Assembly (NCBI GenBank): GCA_023436685.1
Contig: JAEZIL010000006.1
Span: forward strand, 1-22,542
Reading direction: 5' to 3'
DNA from: Bacteroidota bacterium
GTDB taxonomy: Bacteria; Bacteroidota; Bacteroidia; Chitinophagales; Chitinophagaceae
DNA: 22,542 bases
In this document: piece after piece, positions 7,244-15,146 of the stretch
How positions within the stretch are numbered: the first letter of the stretch is position 1
Layout of the letters: each line of letters begins with the position of its first letter
Translations under genes and position numbers: made by a program
The notes under the pieces: generated by a model
Told to the model about the DNA's origin: nothing
Databases searched by the model: none
What the model saw: only the letters and a program-made list of their open reading frames with translations

Positions 7244-7822
7244 GTGAGCGGATTTGTACATACAGACCAGGATTTGCTGAAAGATTTGGCAACAGGCAAC
7301 CGTAGCGCTACAGAAAAAGTATATGTTGACAACTATCCTATTATAATTAATTGGATAAAAACAAATGGTGGTACCGAAGCGGATGCTGCCGACATATACC
7401 AGGAGGCTATGATTGTTTTGTACGAAAAAGCTCAGAACGAAGAATTTAGGCTGGCATGTAAGGTAGGCACTTATCTTTTTGCTATCAGTAAAAACCTCTG
7501 GTACAAAAAGATTCAGAGCCTTCAAAAACAGCCAGGCTTTTTGCCTGAAGACGCAGGAGCTGATGAAAGTACCGACTGGGCGTATGAAGATGATATAAAA
7601 GCGCATCATGAGCGCGAATTGCATTACGAGCAATTAGGCTCAGCGCTAGACCAGTTGGGCGAACCTTGCAGATCTTTATTAAAGGCTTTTTATCAGTACG
7701 ATAAAAACATGCAAGAGATAGCTGCAGAATTTGGGTATACCAACCCGGATAATGCCAAAACTCAAAAATATAAATGCCTTAACCGCCTCAGAAAACTGTT
7801 CTACGGCACACAGGCAAAGTGA
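7244..7822 (+). CDS. Sigma-70 family RNA polymerase sigma factor, ECF type
   Basis: The 192-residue protein has the two ECF regions. Sigma region 2 spans about residues 25-95 (DAADIYQEAMIVLYEKA..., VGTYLFAISKNLWYKK, the core-binding and -10 recognition helices). Region 4 spans about 128-185 (LGEPCRSLLKAFYQYDKNMQEIAAEFGY...AKTQKYKCLNRLRKLF, the -35 helix-turn-helix). They are joined by a short acidic linker (EDAGADESTDWAYEDD). The GTG at 7244 is chosen because it gives a normal N-terminus and no upstream ATG fits. It would direct RNA polymerase to an alternative regulon. The next gene starts 18 bases later and encodes a membrane protein with an anti-sigma-like cytoplasmic part, which is the usual position for a cognate regulator. 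Confidence 0.88.
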   Translation: MSGFVHTDQDLLKDLATGNRSATEKVYVDNYPIIINWIKTNGGTEADAADIYQEAMIVLYEKAQNEEFRLACKVGTYLFAISKNLWYKKIQSLQKQPGFLPEDAGADESTDWAYEDDIKAHHERELHYEQLGSALDQLGEPCRSLLKAFYQYDKNMQEIAAEFGYTNPDNAKTQKYKCLNRLRKLFYGTQAK

Positions 7823-7840
7823 TAGAAGAAAAAAATAATA

Positions 7841-8929
7841 ATGGCAACTGATAGTAATATTTGGAAACTTGCTGAAGCGTATACCGCCGGTAATATGCAA
7901 CCAGCTGAACTTATTGACCTGAAAAACAGGTTGGCAAGCGATGCTGTGTTCGCAACCGAATTTTATGAGTGTGCAAACATGCTCCGCTCACTAAATGGCA
8001 GTAATGCACAAAACAGGTTCCGCTCTATGTTGAAGAGTATACATGCTACACATGTGGCAGTGCCTGTTAAAACCAATAAAGAGAATAAAGTACGCACCAT
8101 TCCGTTGCGTACGCACTATTTACGTACCGGGGCAATAGCTGCCAGCATAGCTTTACTTACATCGCTTACTACCTTTTGGGCTATACAGCACAACAATAAG
8201 AAGATCGCCTCTCAGTACAGTTTGCTGAAACGCGACCTGGAGAGTTATAAACGTGCTAACAATCAAGTTGTAAATAGTATTAATAAAGATACAAAACATA
8301 TACCCCAGGCCGAGGCCAGGTATACCGGCACCGGCTTTGCTGTTACTAACGATGGGTATGTTGTAACCAACTATCACGTTACCGAAGGGGCAGATTCAGT
8401 ATATATACAGAATCATGAAGGAAAATATTATAAGGCTTATGTAGTTAGCTTCGATAAGCAATCTGATATATCGCTGTTGAAAGTTGAAGAAAAAGGGTTC
8501 CGCTTTAGCAAAAATGATATACCATACACATTCGCCAGCTCCAAAAGATCTTTAGGCGATCGTGTATATACACTTGGCTATCCGCAAGATGAGGTAGTTT
8601 ATAGCGAAGGTTATATAAGTGCCCGTAATGGCTACGAAGGCGACTCATTGCAATACCGTCTTCAAATACCCGCTGCCCCGGGTCAAAGTGGTGCCCCGGT
8701 TCTTGATAATAATGGTACTGTAATTGCCATTATAACCGGTAAGGAGAGCGAGGCGGAAGGCATAACTTATGCAGTAAGCTCTAACGCACTGCTGCGTATG
8801 CTGCAAAATGTACCCAAGGAAAATAATGTACGCTTGGTAAAAAACAACAGGCTTGGTAGTTTGAACCGCCAACAGCAAATAGAAAAACTGCAAAACTATA
8901 CTTGTGCAGTTAAGGTGTATAAAAAATAG
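7841..8929 (+). CDS. Single-pass membrane protein: cytoplasmic anti-sigma-like N-terminus plus extracytoplasmic trypsin-like serine protease
   Basis: The 362-residue protein has three parts. Residues 1-90 are helical and soluble and start IWKLAEAYTAGNMQPAEL, with a pattern like Bacteroidota anti-sigma cytoplasmic domains. Residues about 96-115 form one transmembrane helix (GAIAASIALLTSLTTFWAI). After a short charged, coiled-coil-like linker (about 118-150), residues 160-325 are an HtrA/DegS-like chymotrypsin fold with the full triad: H179 (TNYHV), D209 (QSDISLL) and S283 (GQSGAPV). There is no PDZ domain. The orientation places the protease outside the membrane. Its position 18 bases after an ECF sigma gene suggests it senses envelope stress and controls that sigma factor. 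The anti-sigma role is inferred from position and weak sequence pattern; the protease fold is firm. A terminator follows. Confidence 0.8.
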   Translation: MATDSNIWKLAEAYTAGNMQPAELIDLKNRLASDAVFATEFYECANMLRSLNGSNAQNRFRSMLKSIHATHVAVPVKTNKENKVRTIPLRTHYLRTGAIAASIALLTSLTTFWAIQHNNKKIASQYSLLKRDLESYKRANNQVVNSINKDTKHIPQAEARYTGTGFAVTNDGYVVTNYHVTEGADSVYIQNHEGKYYKAYVVSFDKQSDISLLKVEEKGFRFSKNDIPYTFASSKRSLGDRVYTLGYPQDEVVYSEGYISARNGYEGDSLQYRLQIPAAPGQSGAPVLDNNGTVIAIITGKESEAEGITYAVSSNALLRMLQNVPKENNVRLVKNNRLGSLNRQQQIEKLQNYTCAVKVYKK

Positions 8930-8955
8930 TCATTATCTGTTATCAACAATTATAC

Positions 8956-8988
8956 AGGCGGTAGTATATAACTATCGCCTTTGTTTTG
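8956..8988 (+). terminator. Terminator after the sigma factor/protease pair
   Basis: Arms 8956-8965 (aggcggtagt) and 8971-8980 (actatcgcct) pair with a single G-U, around a 5-base loop, followed by ttgtttt. It lies 26 bases after the protease gene stop. Confidence 0.8.
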
Positions 8989-9051
8989 CCAGTTGCAAAT
9001 TTAGATTTTGAAAGAGCTAATCCTTTCTACAACAAGCAGCCAGTTATTATA

Positions 9052-9059
9052 TAACTTTG
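9052..9059 (+). promoter_or_regulatory. -7 element of the tatC-rpiB operon
   Basis: TAACTTTG matches TAnnTTTG exactly, 18 bases before the tatC GTG. This predicts a leader of about 10-13 bases. No clear -33 TTG is present at the usual distance. Confidence 0.6.
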
Positions 9060-9077
9060 CGACCGTAAACACTCAAA

Positions 9078-9929
9078 GTGAGCATCGTAGATAAATTTTT
9101 AAATAAAAGACAATCGGGGCCGGGGGCCGAAATGGCTTTTACAGATCACATTGAAGAGTTAAGATGGCATATTGTGCGCGCGCTTATTGCAGTTCTTATT
9201 TCGGCGATAGTAGTGTTCTTCAACATTGAGTGGGTGTTCGATCATATTATACTCGGGCCGGCTCATTCTAATTTTATTTCATATAAAATACTCTGCAACC
9301 TAGGGCAACTGATACATGTTGATGCCCTATGCCTTCAGGATATTAAAATGGAATTCCAAAATACTGAACTTTCAGGCCAGTTCATGATGAGCTTCTCAGT
9401 GTCGTTCATGATCGGTTTCATTGTGGCTTTCCCTTACATTTTTTGGGAGTTCTGGAGATTTATTAAGCCCGCACTTACTGCCCAGGAAATACGTTATGCA
9501 AGGGGTATTGTATTCTGGACATCGTTACTTTTTTTCACCGGCGTTGCATTTGCATACTATGTAATTGCACCGTTTACTATCAATTTCTTTGCTAATTATC
9601 AGCTCAGCCCGTCATTCAAAAATATTATTACCATGTCCAACTATTACGATACTATGAGCGATCTGGTATTAGGTATGGGGCTGGTATTTGAACTACCTGT
9701 AGTGGTATACTTCTTATCTCGCATTGGCTTGCTTACCCCCAGGCTAATGCGCGACAAGCGTAACTATGCCATTCTTATCATTTTCATCCTGGCTGCAATT
9801 ATTACCCCACCCGACTGGTTTAGCATATGGCTAGTAGCTATACCTTTAATAATTTTGTACGAAGCTGCTATTACCATTAGCGAACGTGCAGTGAAATCGA
9901 GAAAGAAAAAAGAGCTTCTAAAATATTAA
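9078..9929 (+). CDS. tatC: Sec-independent (twin-arginine) protein translocase subunit TatC
   Basis: This 283-residue protein is the receptor core of the Tat translocon, which exports folded proteins carrying twin-arginine signals across the inner membrane. The conserved N-terminus MAFTDHIEELRWHIVRAL, the second-helix signature FPYIFWEFWRFIKPALTAQE and the late TPPDWFS motif are all present, with six transmembrane helices. The GTG at 9078 gives a short charged leader before the MAFTDHIEELR block and follows a good -7 box. An insertion between helices 1 and 2 (ILCNLGQLIHVDALCLQDIKMEF) is typical of Bacteroidota TatC. No tatA or tatB is in the window. rpiB starts 4 bases after its stop, so they are co-transcribed. 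Confidence 0.94.
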   Translation: MSIVDKFLNKRQSGPGAEMAFTDHIEELRWHIVRALIAVLISAIVVFFNIEWVFDHIILGPAHSNFISYKILCNLGQLIHVDALCLQDIKMEFQNTELSGQFMMSFSVSFMIGFIVAFPYIFWEFWRFIKPALTAQEIRYARGIVFWTSLLFFTGVAFAYYVIAPFTINFFANYQLSPSFKNIITMSNYYDTMSDLVLGMGLVFELPVVVYFLSRIGLLTPRLMRDKRNYAILIIFILAAIITPPDWFSIWLVAIPLIILYEAAITISERAVKSRKKKELLKY

Positions 9930-9933
9930 TATA

Positions 9934-10386
9934 ATGAACACCACTTTCAATAAAGAATTACCAATAGCCATCGGTTGCGACCATGCCGGTTTCGATTTAA
10001 AAGAGCTTATCAAACAACAGCTATTAGAACTGGGCTGGAAAGTTGAAGACAAAGGAACTTACAGCTCTGATAGTACCGACTATGCCGACTATGCACATCC
10101 TGTAGCTAATATGGTTACAGGTAATGAAGCCGCAGCAGGTGTATTGATATGCGGCAGTGGTAATGGTATCTGCATGACGGCTAACAAACATGCCGGTATA
10201 CGAGCAGCGCTTTGCTGGAATGAAGAACTGGCAGCACTTGCCCGCCAGCACAACAATGCTAATGTTATATGCCTGCCTGCACGCTTTGTAGATACCAACC
10301 TGGCCAAACAAATGGTAGCAACTTTCCTTTCAACCGAATTTGAAGGTGGCCGGCATGAGCGCAGGGTTGAGAAGATCAACGTATAG
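9934..10386 (+). CDS. rpiB: Ribose-5-phosphate isomerase B
   Basis: The 150-residue enzyme interconverts ribulose 5-phosphate and ribose 5-phosphate in the non-oxidative pentose phosphate pathway. RpiB/LacAB features are clear: the substrate-binding IGCDHAGFDLK start (D16, H17), a DYADYAHPVA segment, the catalytic cysteine C73 in LICGSGNGICMTANK, H106 in RQHNNANV, and the phosphate-binding basic end GGRHERRVEKI. Ser75 stands where E. coli RpiB has Thr, a conservative difference. It is 4 bases from tatC. Its stop is 16 bases from the stop of the convergent TonB receptor gene, and no hairpin lies between them. Confidence 0.94.
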   Translation: MNTTFNKELPIAIGCDHAGFDLKELIKQQLLELGWKVEDKGTYSSDSTDYADYAHPVANMVTGNEAAAGVLICGSGNGICMTANKHAGIRAALCWNEELAALARQHNNANVICLPARFVDTNLAKQMVATFLSTEFEGGRHERRVEKINV

Positions 10387-10402
10387 GCCTTACAATATTA
10401 CT

Positions 10403-12700
10403 CTAATCTATATTTAACCTTACTGCTGTAAACACACTACGTGGTAGGAAGTTGGCCGATATAGCCCCGCCACCATGGGCACCACCGGCTGAGCCACTTA
10501 CGCCTGATAGCGCTAATTGCTGTACGTTGAATACGTTCTTTACACCAAGGGTAAGCTGTAGCTTTTTATTAAAAAACTTCTTATCGATAGATGCATCGCA
10601 AATATGGTAACCTTCTTGTCTGCCATCGTAGATAATATAACCCTCGGCTGATGGCTGCTGAAACGGACTAGGGCCGTTGTATTTTTCTATAACACTAAAG
10701 CTTAGCTGAGGCTTTCTGAAAGTATAAGTTAAATTAGCTGTCACTTCCTGCACATTGAAAGATGAATTGCCAGGCAAACCCTTCTCAGCATTTGCAGGTT
10801 CAGCTAGAATGTGATTATTTGAAAAACCTAACTGGGCACTAAGACCTTTCCATTGCCCATCTATTTGGAAATTGCCTATAAGGTTTCTTTGGTGCAAAAG
10901 GTTAGAATAGGTGTAATAATTATTAGTTTGTATCGTATCAGCTTTAACTAATACAATGCCATTGGTTACATCGTTATAGTAGCCCGTTGCAATAAATTGA
11001 AGATAGTTCGCCCCTTCTTCATATACCTGATATGAGCCAGACAGCTGTACGTGCTGGCTTTTCTCAGCCCTTATATTAGGGTTGCCAATAATGTAGTGGT
11101 TATTATCAATAAAGCTTAGATATAATTCTTTAAGTGATGCAACACGGAAACCATTGGTGTATGATGCACGGAATTGCATTTTATCTGTGGGTGTGTATAA
11201 TAAGTTTAGGCTAGGCACAATAGGTGTTACATAAGCAGTGTTGTAAGAACCCCTGCCACCAATTTGTAAGGTTAATCTATTCGCTATCAATGGTGCTGAC
11301 GCATTTGCATACAAAGCATAATCCTGTATGGTTTTCACTTTGCCATCTATTTTAAGACTAGTGGCATGCTCCAGGTTAATATCATAACCCACTGTATAGC
11401 TTATCTTCCATGCGCTATTGCTATAACTACTACGCAGGTATATATTGGTAAACGTTGAAGTATCTTGCGAACCGGGAATAGGGTTAGGCGTTTCAGAAAG
11501 TGTATTTAAATTTTTTATCAGCGATTCGCGATTACGGAAGTAAACCACATAACCATTCTGGCTTTGCCACCTGCCGTTTTTACCCAGCTTCCCTTCCATG
11601 GCAAGGCGGTTGTTTGATCGGGTAGTGCGGTAATATTCATCTGTTGCAGTAACACCATTGAAAGCATCGTACTGGCTTACAGAACCTTTGTTAGTTGTTT
11701 TTTCTTGCAAAAAGTCTGAAGCAAAATTTAACCTGAATGCGGATTTTGCAGTATAGCTATATGCAAAGTTTCCAAGGTACTGCTCTACAGGCTTAAAGAA
11801 TAAGCTACGTGCAGTGCGTAGGGTATCTCTGTTAGAAACATCTATATCAGAAATCGGCTGTGCACCATCGAAATAGTTGCGGCCACCACCTAGTGTAAAT
11901 TGATGGCGTTCTGCAGCTTTAAAAGTGAGCGAGCCATCAAAATTATATTTACCTACCGTTTGATAAAAGGTATTCAGGTTGATACCAAATGGTTTTTTGT
12001 CTTTCCTGGTGATGATATTAATAACACCACCTAGTGCATCACTACCGTACACCACGCTCATAGGCCCCTGAACTATTTCAATGCGTTCGGTATTATTTAA
12101 ATTTATTTGCGAAAGGTTGATATTCCCATTCTCACGGCCATTTACAGGTATGCCATCAATAAGAATTTTTACCTTGTCGCTGCGTAAACCTTGCATGGTC
12201 ATGGTACTACCTAACATGGCATCATTGCCTACATTCATGTTTAACTGAGACTTCAAAACCTCATCCAATGTTACGGCACCCTGCGCTTGTATATTAGCTT
12301 TGGTAATTACCCTGTAGTTAGCAAGTGCATTCTTTATCTTTTCCGGCTTTGAAAGCCCTGTTACCACTACTTCATTAAGCGCAGCGTATTTTTTTGTAAG
12401 CCTTACCGTAAGATTCGTATTTAGCGGTGCGCTATTATATTCTTTAGAAAAACTTTCGTAGCCGGCAGCCACTACATCAATAGTGGCAGGATATCGTACA
12501 TCACCTACTACAGCCTCTCCAAGCTCATTTGTTTGTACTGTTGACAACAAAGCATGTGAATTGCCGTCGTAAATATTAATGTAAGCCAGAAACACAGGCT
12601 GTTGGCCATCTTTTTCCAGTACAGATACCCTTAGCTGCTGGGCATTGGCTTGCATAGCAACAAACAACAAAATAACAGGAATTACCAGGTAGCGTTTCAT
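10403..12700 (-). CDS. TonB-dependent outer-membrane receptor, probable haem receptor (HmuR-like)
   Basis: The 765-residue receptor has a signal peptide (MKRYLVIPVILLFVAMQANAQ). A carboxypeptidase-regulatory-like domain spans about 24-105, ending in LNEVVVTG. The plug spans about 115-232 (LRSDKVKILIDGIPV, IEIVQGPMSVVYGSDALGGVINIIT), and the beta-barrel runs to the C-terminus. Near residues 508-540 is NGFRVASLKELY...NNHYIIGNPNI, which resembles the FRAP/NPNL boxes and the intervening His of haem receptors such as HmuR, with P and A replaced in the first box. A GGAHGGG loop near the C-terminus also resembles that group. The HmuY-like gene directly upstream on the same strand strengthens a haem role. 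The receptor fold is certain. Haem as substrate is inferred and another TonB ligand is possible. Confidence 0.88.
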   Translation of the reverse strand: MKRYLVIPVILLFVAMQANAQQLRVSVLEKDGQQPVFLAYINIYDGNSHALLSTVQTNELGEAVVGDVRYPATIDVVAAGYESFSKEYNSAPLNTNLTVRLTKKYAALNEVVVTGLSKPEKIKNALANYRVITKANIQAQGAVTLDEVLKSQLNMNVGNDAMLGSTMTMQGLRSDKVKILIDGIPVNGRENGNINLSQINLNNTERIEIVQGPMSVVYGSDALGGVINIITRKDKKPFGINLNTFYQTVGKYNFDGSLTFKAAERHQFTLGGGRNYFDGAQPISDIDVSNRDTLRTARSLFFKPVEQYLGNFAYSYTAKSAFRLNFASDFLQEKTTNKGSVSQYDAFNGVTATDEYYRTTRSNNRLAMEGKLGKNGRWQSQNGYVVYFRNRESLIKNLNTLSETPNPIPGSQDTSTFTNIYLRSSYSNSAWKISYTVGYDINLEHATSLKIDGKVKTIQDYALYANASAPLIANRLTLQIGGRGSYNTAYVTPIVPSLNLLYTPTDKMQFRASYTNGFRVASLKELYLSFIDNNHYIIGNPNIRAEKSQHVQLSGSYQVYEEGANYLQFIATGYYNDVTNGIVLVKADTIQTNNYYTYSNLLHQRNLIGNFQIDGQWKGLSAQLGFSNNHILAEPANAEKGLPGNSSFNVQEVTANLTYTFRKPQLSFSVIEKYNGPSPFQQPSAEGYIIYDGRQEGYHICDASIDKKFFNKKLQLTLGVKNVFNVQQLALSGVSGSAGGAHGGGAISANFLPRSVFTAVRLNID

Positions 12701-12720
12701 TTTCTCTTTTCAATTTGAAA

Positions 12721-12798
12721 GGTTCAGCCATCTTAACTGACAGCTGAACCTCCAATAAACCAATCCGAAAGCTTATAGATTAGTGCTGAACGTTCAGC
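12721..12798 (-). promoter_or_regulatory. Intercistronic repeat and hairpin between the HmuY-like and receptor genes
   Basis: Four copies of one 7-mer lie here: gttcagc at 12722-12728 and 12792-12798, gctgaac at 12743-12749 and 12785-12791. Arms 12721-12728 and 12743-12750 (ggttcagc/gctgaacc) pair perfectly around 14 bases. The other two make a 14-bp palindrome inside the last codons and before the stop of the upstream gene. In the mRNA the palindrome's gctgaac could instead pair with the hairpin's first arm, so two structures are mutually exclusive. This may attenuate or stabilise the transcript between the two genes. Confidence 0.5.
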
Positions 12799-14063
12799 TT
12801 CTGCGTCATTTTGTTTTGTCCGCTTATTACATTGATGATGTAAGTACCGGCAGGATAGGCTGATGTATTTACTTTCAATGCATTCAAACCGTTGTTAAGG
12901 TTAACAGTGCTGCGCAATACTGTACGGCCAGCCATATCAGACACAAACAGTTGTGCTTGCTTTGCAGTGTTTGTATTGATCACCACATTTGCCTCAGCAG
13001 CAGAAGGGTTAGGATAAATGCTCATTGTTTCATTTGTAGCTGCTACTTCATTAACCGAAGTAGGGAATTCAAGCATTCTTTTACGAATAGCATATTCAGC
13101 TACAGAAGCACCTGTTGCATAAACAAATTCAAACTGATATAAGCCCCCGTCATTACTTCTTACAAAGTAAGTAGTTGTGCTATCAACATCATACATCATT
13201 GTATTCATGTTGAAGGTTTTCCATGCATAGCCTATTGAGTTATTAAGTGAATCCATTGGCTGATCGCGATAGTATGTAGTATCAGGATCTACAGGGGTTA
13301 CAACAGCTACATTCAGCTTTTGATTGTTCAATACACCTGTTACAGGATACATCATACCTGAAACCTCATCCATATACCTTGTAAACATAAAGTCCCATGC
13401 TGCATTTGCAGGTTCTCTATCTCTCATGGCATCGTTCACTATATCATAGTACATAAACAATTTGCCAGAGTAAGTAGGGGCAACAAGTTCGGTCTTATCT
13501 TTTTTATTTGAACCATCAATGTCTGCAATATGGAATGTCCAGCCCATGTTAGCGCCTGCACTTAAAAATTGTTCTATCCATATTTGATACGCAGCTGTAC
13601 CTACAGTAACGAGGTATATTTTATCGCCGGTAATGTTGTGCGTGGACATGTCATAACTACCCCAACCATAGTCAGGAAAACCTGTTTGGTTCATGTTGAA
13701 CGCACCGTTTTCCCATGTTGTAAGGTCGTTATACAAAGCGTTAGCCATTTTGCCAACGGTATCAGCTGTTAGGTCCTGGCCAAATTTAGCAGCAGCTGAA
13801 AGACCCATATCAGCTACCTTAACGCCACCCGCCACATGATTGGCTATGACCGATACACTGCGGTCGATACCACCAACGAAACCAATATGCCAGTTGTTAT
13901 TAGCTTCTGTTTTCACACTACCATTATGCATATGGTAGTAAACATCATTGGCATAGCCAGCACCCATTTTTATAGTATCAACAGACCACGGACCGGCAGA
14001 CTGGGCACCGGCATTCATTGTAACTGCAGAGGCAGCAATCAGGAGTAAAGATTTGATGTTCAT
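12780..14063 (-). CDS. Secreted HmuY-like protein with tandem modules and a T9SS type A sorting domain
   Basis: The 427-residue protein has a Sec signal peptide (residues 1-20, no lipobox). It then has two related modules. One is at about 38-190 (VYYHMHNG, NNWHIGF with W58, DYGWGSYDM, IYLVTVGTAAYQIWIE, WTFHIADIDGS). The other is at about 200-318 (FMYYDIVND, AAWDFMFTRY with W223, GYAWKTFNM, TYFVRSNDGGLYQFEF). The order WD..F, then a YxVRxxDGxYxxxxF strand pair, resembles the HmuY haem-binding family. Residues about 337-427 are a T9SS type A sorting domain (IYPNPS, VSDMAGRTVL, YPAGTYIINV, QKLNVQ). It is probably a surface-bound or released haemophore feeding the receptor 79 bases downstream. 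The HmuY assignment is by pattern and context, and the haem ligands cannot be identified. Confidence 0.78.
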   Translation of the reverse strand: MNIKSLLLIAASAVTMNAGAQSAGPWSVDTIKMGAGYANDVYYHMHNGSVKTEANNNWHIGFVGGIDRSVSVIANHVAGGVKVADMGLSAAAKFGQDLTADTVGKMANALYNDLTTWENGAFNMNQTGFPDYGWGSYDMSTHNITGDKIYLVTVGTAAYQIWIEQFLSAGANMGWTFHIADIDGSNKKDKTELVAPTYSGKLFMYYDIVNDAMRDREPANAAWDFMFTRYMDEVSGMMYPVTGVLNNQKLNVAVVTPVDPDTTYYRDQPMDSLNNSIGYAWKTFNMNTMMYDVDSTTTYFVRSNDGGLYQFEFVYATGASVAEYAIRKRMLEFPTSVNEVAATNETMSIYPNPSAAEANVVINTNTAKQAQLFVSDMAGRTVLRSTVNLNNGLNALKVNTSAYPAGTYIINVISGQNKMTQKLNVQH

Positions 14064-14082
14064 TATGTTTTGTTTAACAAGG

Positions 14083-14090
14083 CAAAGGTA
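14083..14090 (-). promoter_or_regulatory. -7 element of the HmuY-like/receptor operon
   Basis: On the minus strand this reads TACCTTTG, an exact TAnnTTTG match, 19 bases before the start codon at 14063. It predicts a leader of about 13 bases. It separates this operon from asd, which ends 66 bases further upstream. No iron-responsive operator was recognised. Confidence 0.6.
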
Positions 14091-14156
14091 AACTCACATT
14101 ATAACCTCACCTGAACATACCTCAAGTCTTTACAATCTTATGACATATGCCTAAAC

Positions 14157-15146
14157 CTATATCCAGCCTTGATTGTGCAGGTATTTAGCTATTTGCACGG
14201 CATTAGTAGCTGCACCTTTTCTCAGGTTATCGGCCACTATCCAGCAGTTGAGGGTATTAGGCTGCGAATAATCGCGCCGTATGCGGCCAACAAATACCTC
14301 GTCTTTGCCTGTAGCTTGCAGGGGGGTGGGGTATGCATTCGCCGCAGGATTATCTATAACTATGATACCTGAACTGGTTCCCAGCATTTGTTTCACATCA
14401 GCTTCTTTAAAATCATTCTTAAACTCAATATTCACGCTTTCGCTGTGCCCGCCCATCACAGGCACACGCACTGTGGTTGCTGTTACTTTAATGGTTTCAT
14501 CGCCCATTATCTTCATGGTTTCGTTTACCATCTTCATTTCCTCTTTTGTGTAACCGTTGTCCTGGAACACATCTATATGAGGGATCACATTCATGTCTAT
14601 AGGGTGCGGGTATACATTGTTCTCTTTGCTACCCGCCCGTTGATCCTGTAGTTCCTTAATAGCCTTCTGCCCCGTGCCTGTTACCGACTGGTAGGTACTT
14701 ACAACTACCCTTTTGATACCATACCTGTCGTGCAGGGGCTTTAGCACCATTACCATTTGTATGGTAGAGCAGTTGGGGTTGGCTATTATCATGTCATCTT
14801 TACTAAGCATATAGCCATTCACTTCGGGTACTATCAACTTTTTGGCAACATCCATACGCCAGGCCGAGGAGTTATCAACTACCCTGCACCCTGCTTCGGC
14901 AAAGCGGGGTGCCAGTTCGAGCGATGTGTTGCCACCTGCTGAAAACAAAGCTATTGCGGGCTTCATAGCTATAGCCGTATCTGCATTCACTACTGCGTAC
15001 TCCTTTCCATTGAACTTGACCATAGTGCCTACAGAACGCTCTGAGGCCACGGGTATCAATTCGGTAACGGGGAAGTTCCTTTCTTCCAGTACTTGCAAAA
15101 TGGTGCTGCCTACCAGGCCTGTGGCACCTACAACGGCTACGCGCAT
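14157..15146 (-). CDS. asd: Aspartate-semialdehyde dehydrogenase
   Basis: The 329-residue enzyme reduces aspartyl phosphate to aspartate semialdehyde with NADPH. This is the branch point to lysine/diaminopimelate, methionine, threonine and isoleucine. Visible are the Rossmann loop VAVVGATGLVGS at residues 3-14, the substrate-binding NSSAWRMD, the catalytic cysteine C126 in IANPNCSTIQM, VVVSTYQSVTGTGQKA, and the catalytic histidine H234 in VPVMGGHSES. The length and C-terminus (NTLNCWIVADNLRKGAATNAVQIA) are standard. It appears monocistronic: its own -7/-33 promoter lies upstream and a separate promoter lies before the next minus-strand gene. Confidence 0.95.
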   Translation of the reverse strand: MRVAVVGATGLVGSTILQVLEERNFPVTELIPVASERSVGTMVKFNGKEYAVVNADTAIAMKPAIALFSAGGNTSLELAPRFAEAGCRVVDNSSAWRMDVAKKLIVPEVNGYMLSKDDMIIANPNCSTIQMVMVLKPLHDRYGIKRVVVSTYQSVTGTGQKAIKELQDQRAGSKENNVYPHPIDMNVIPHIDVFQDNGYTKEEMKMVNETMKIMGDETIKVTATTVRVPVMGGHSESVNIEFKNDFKEADVKQMLGTSSGIIVIDNPAANAYPTPLQATGKDEVFVGRIRRDYSQPNTLNCWIVADNLRKGAATNAVQIAKYLHNQGWI

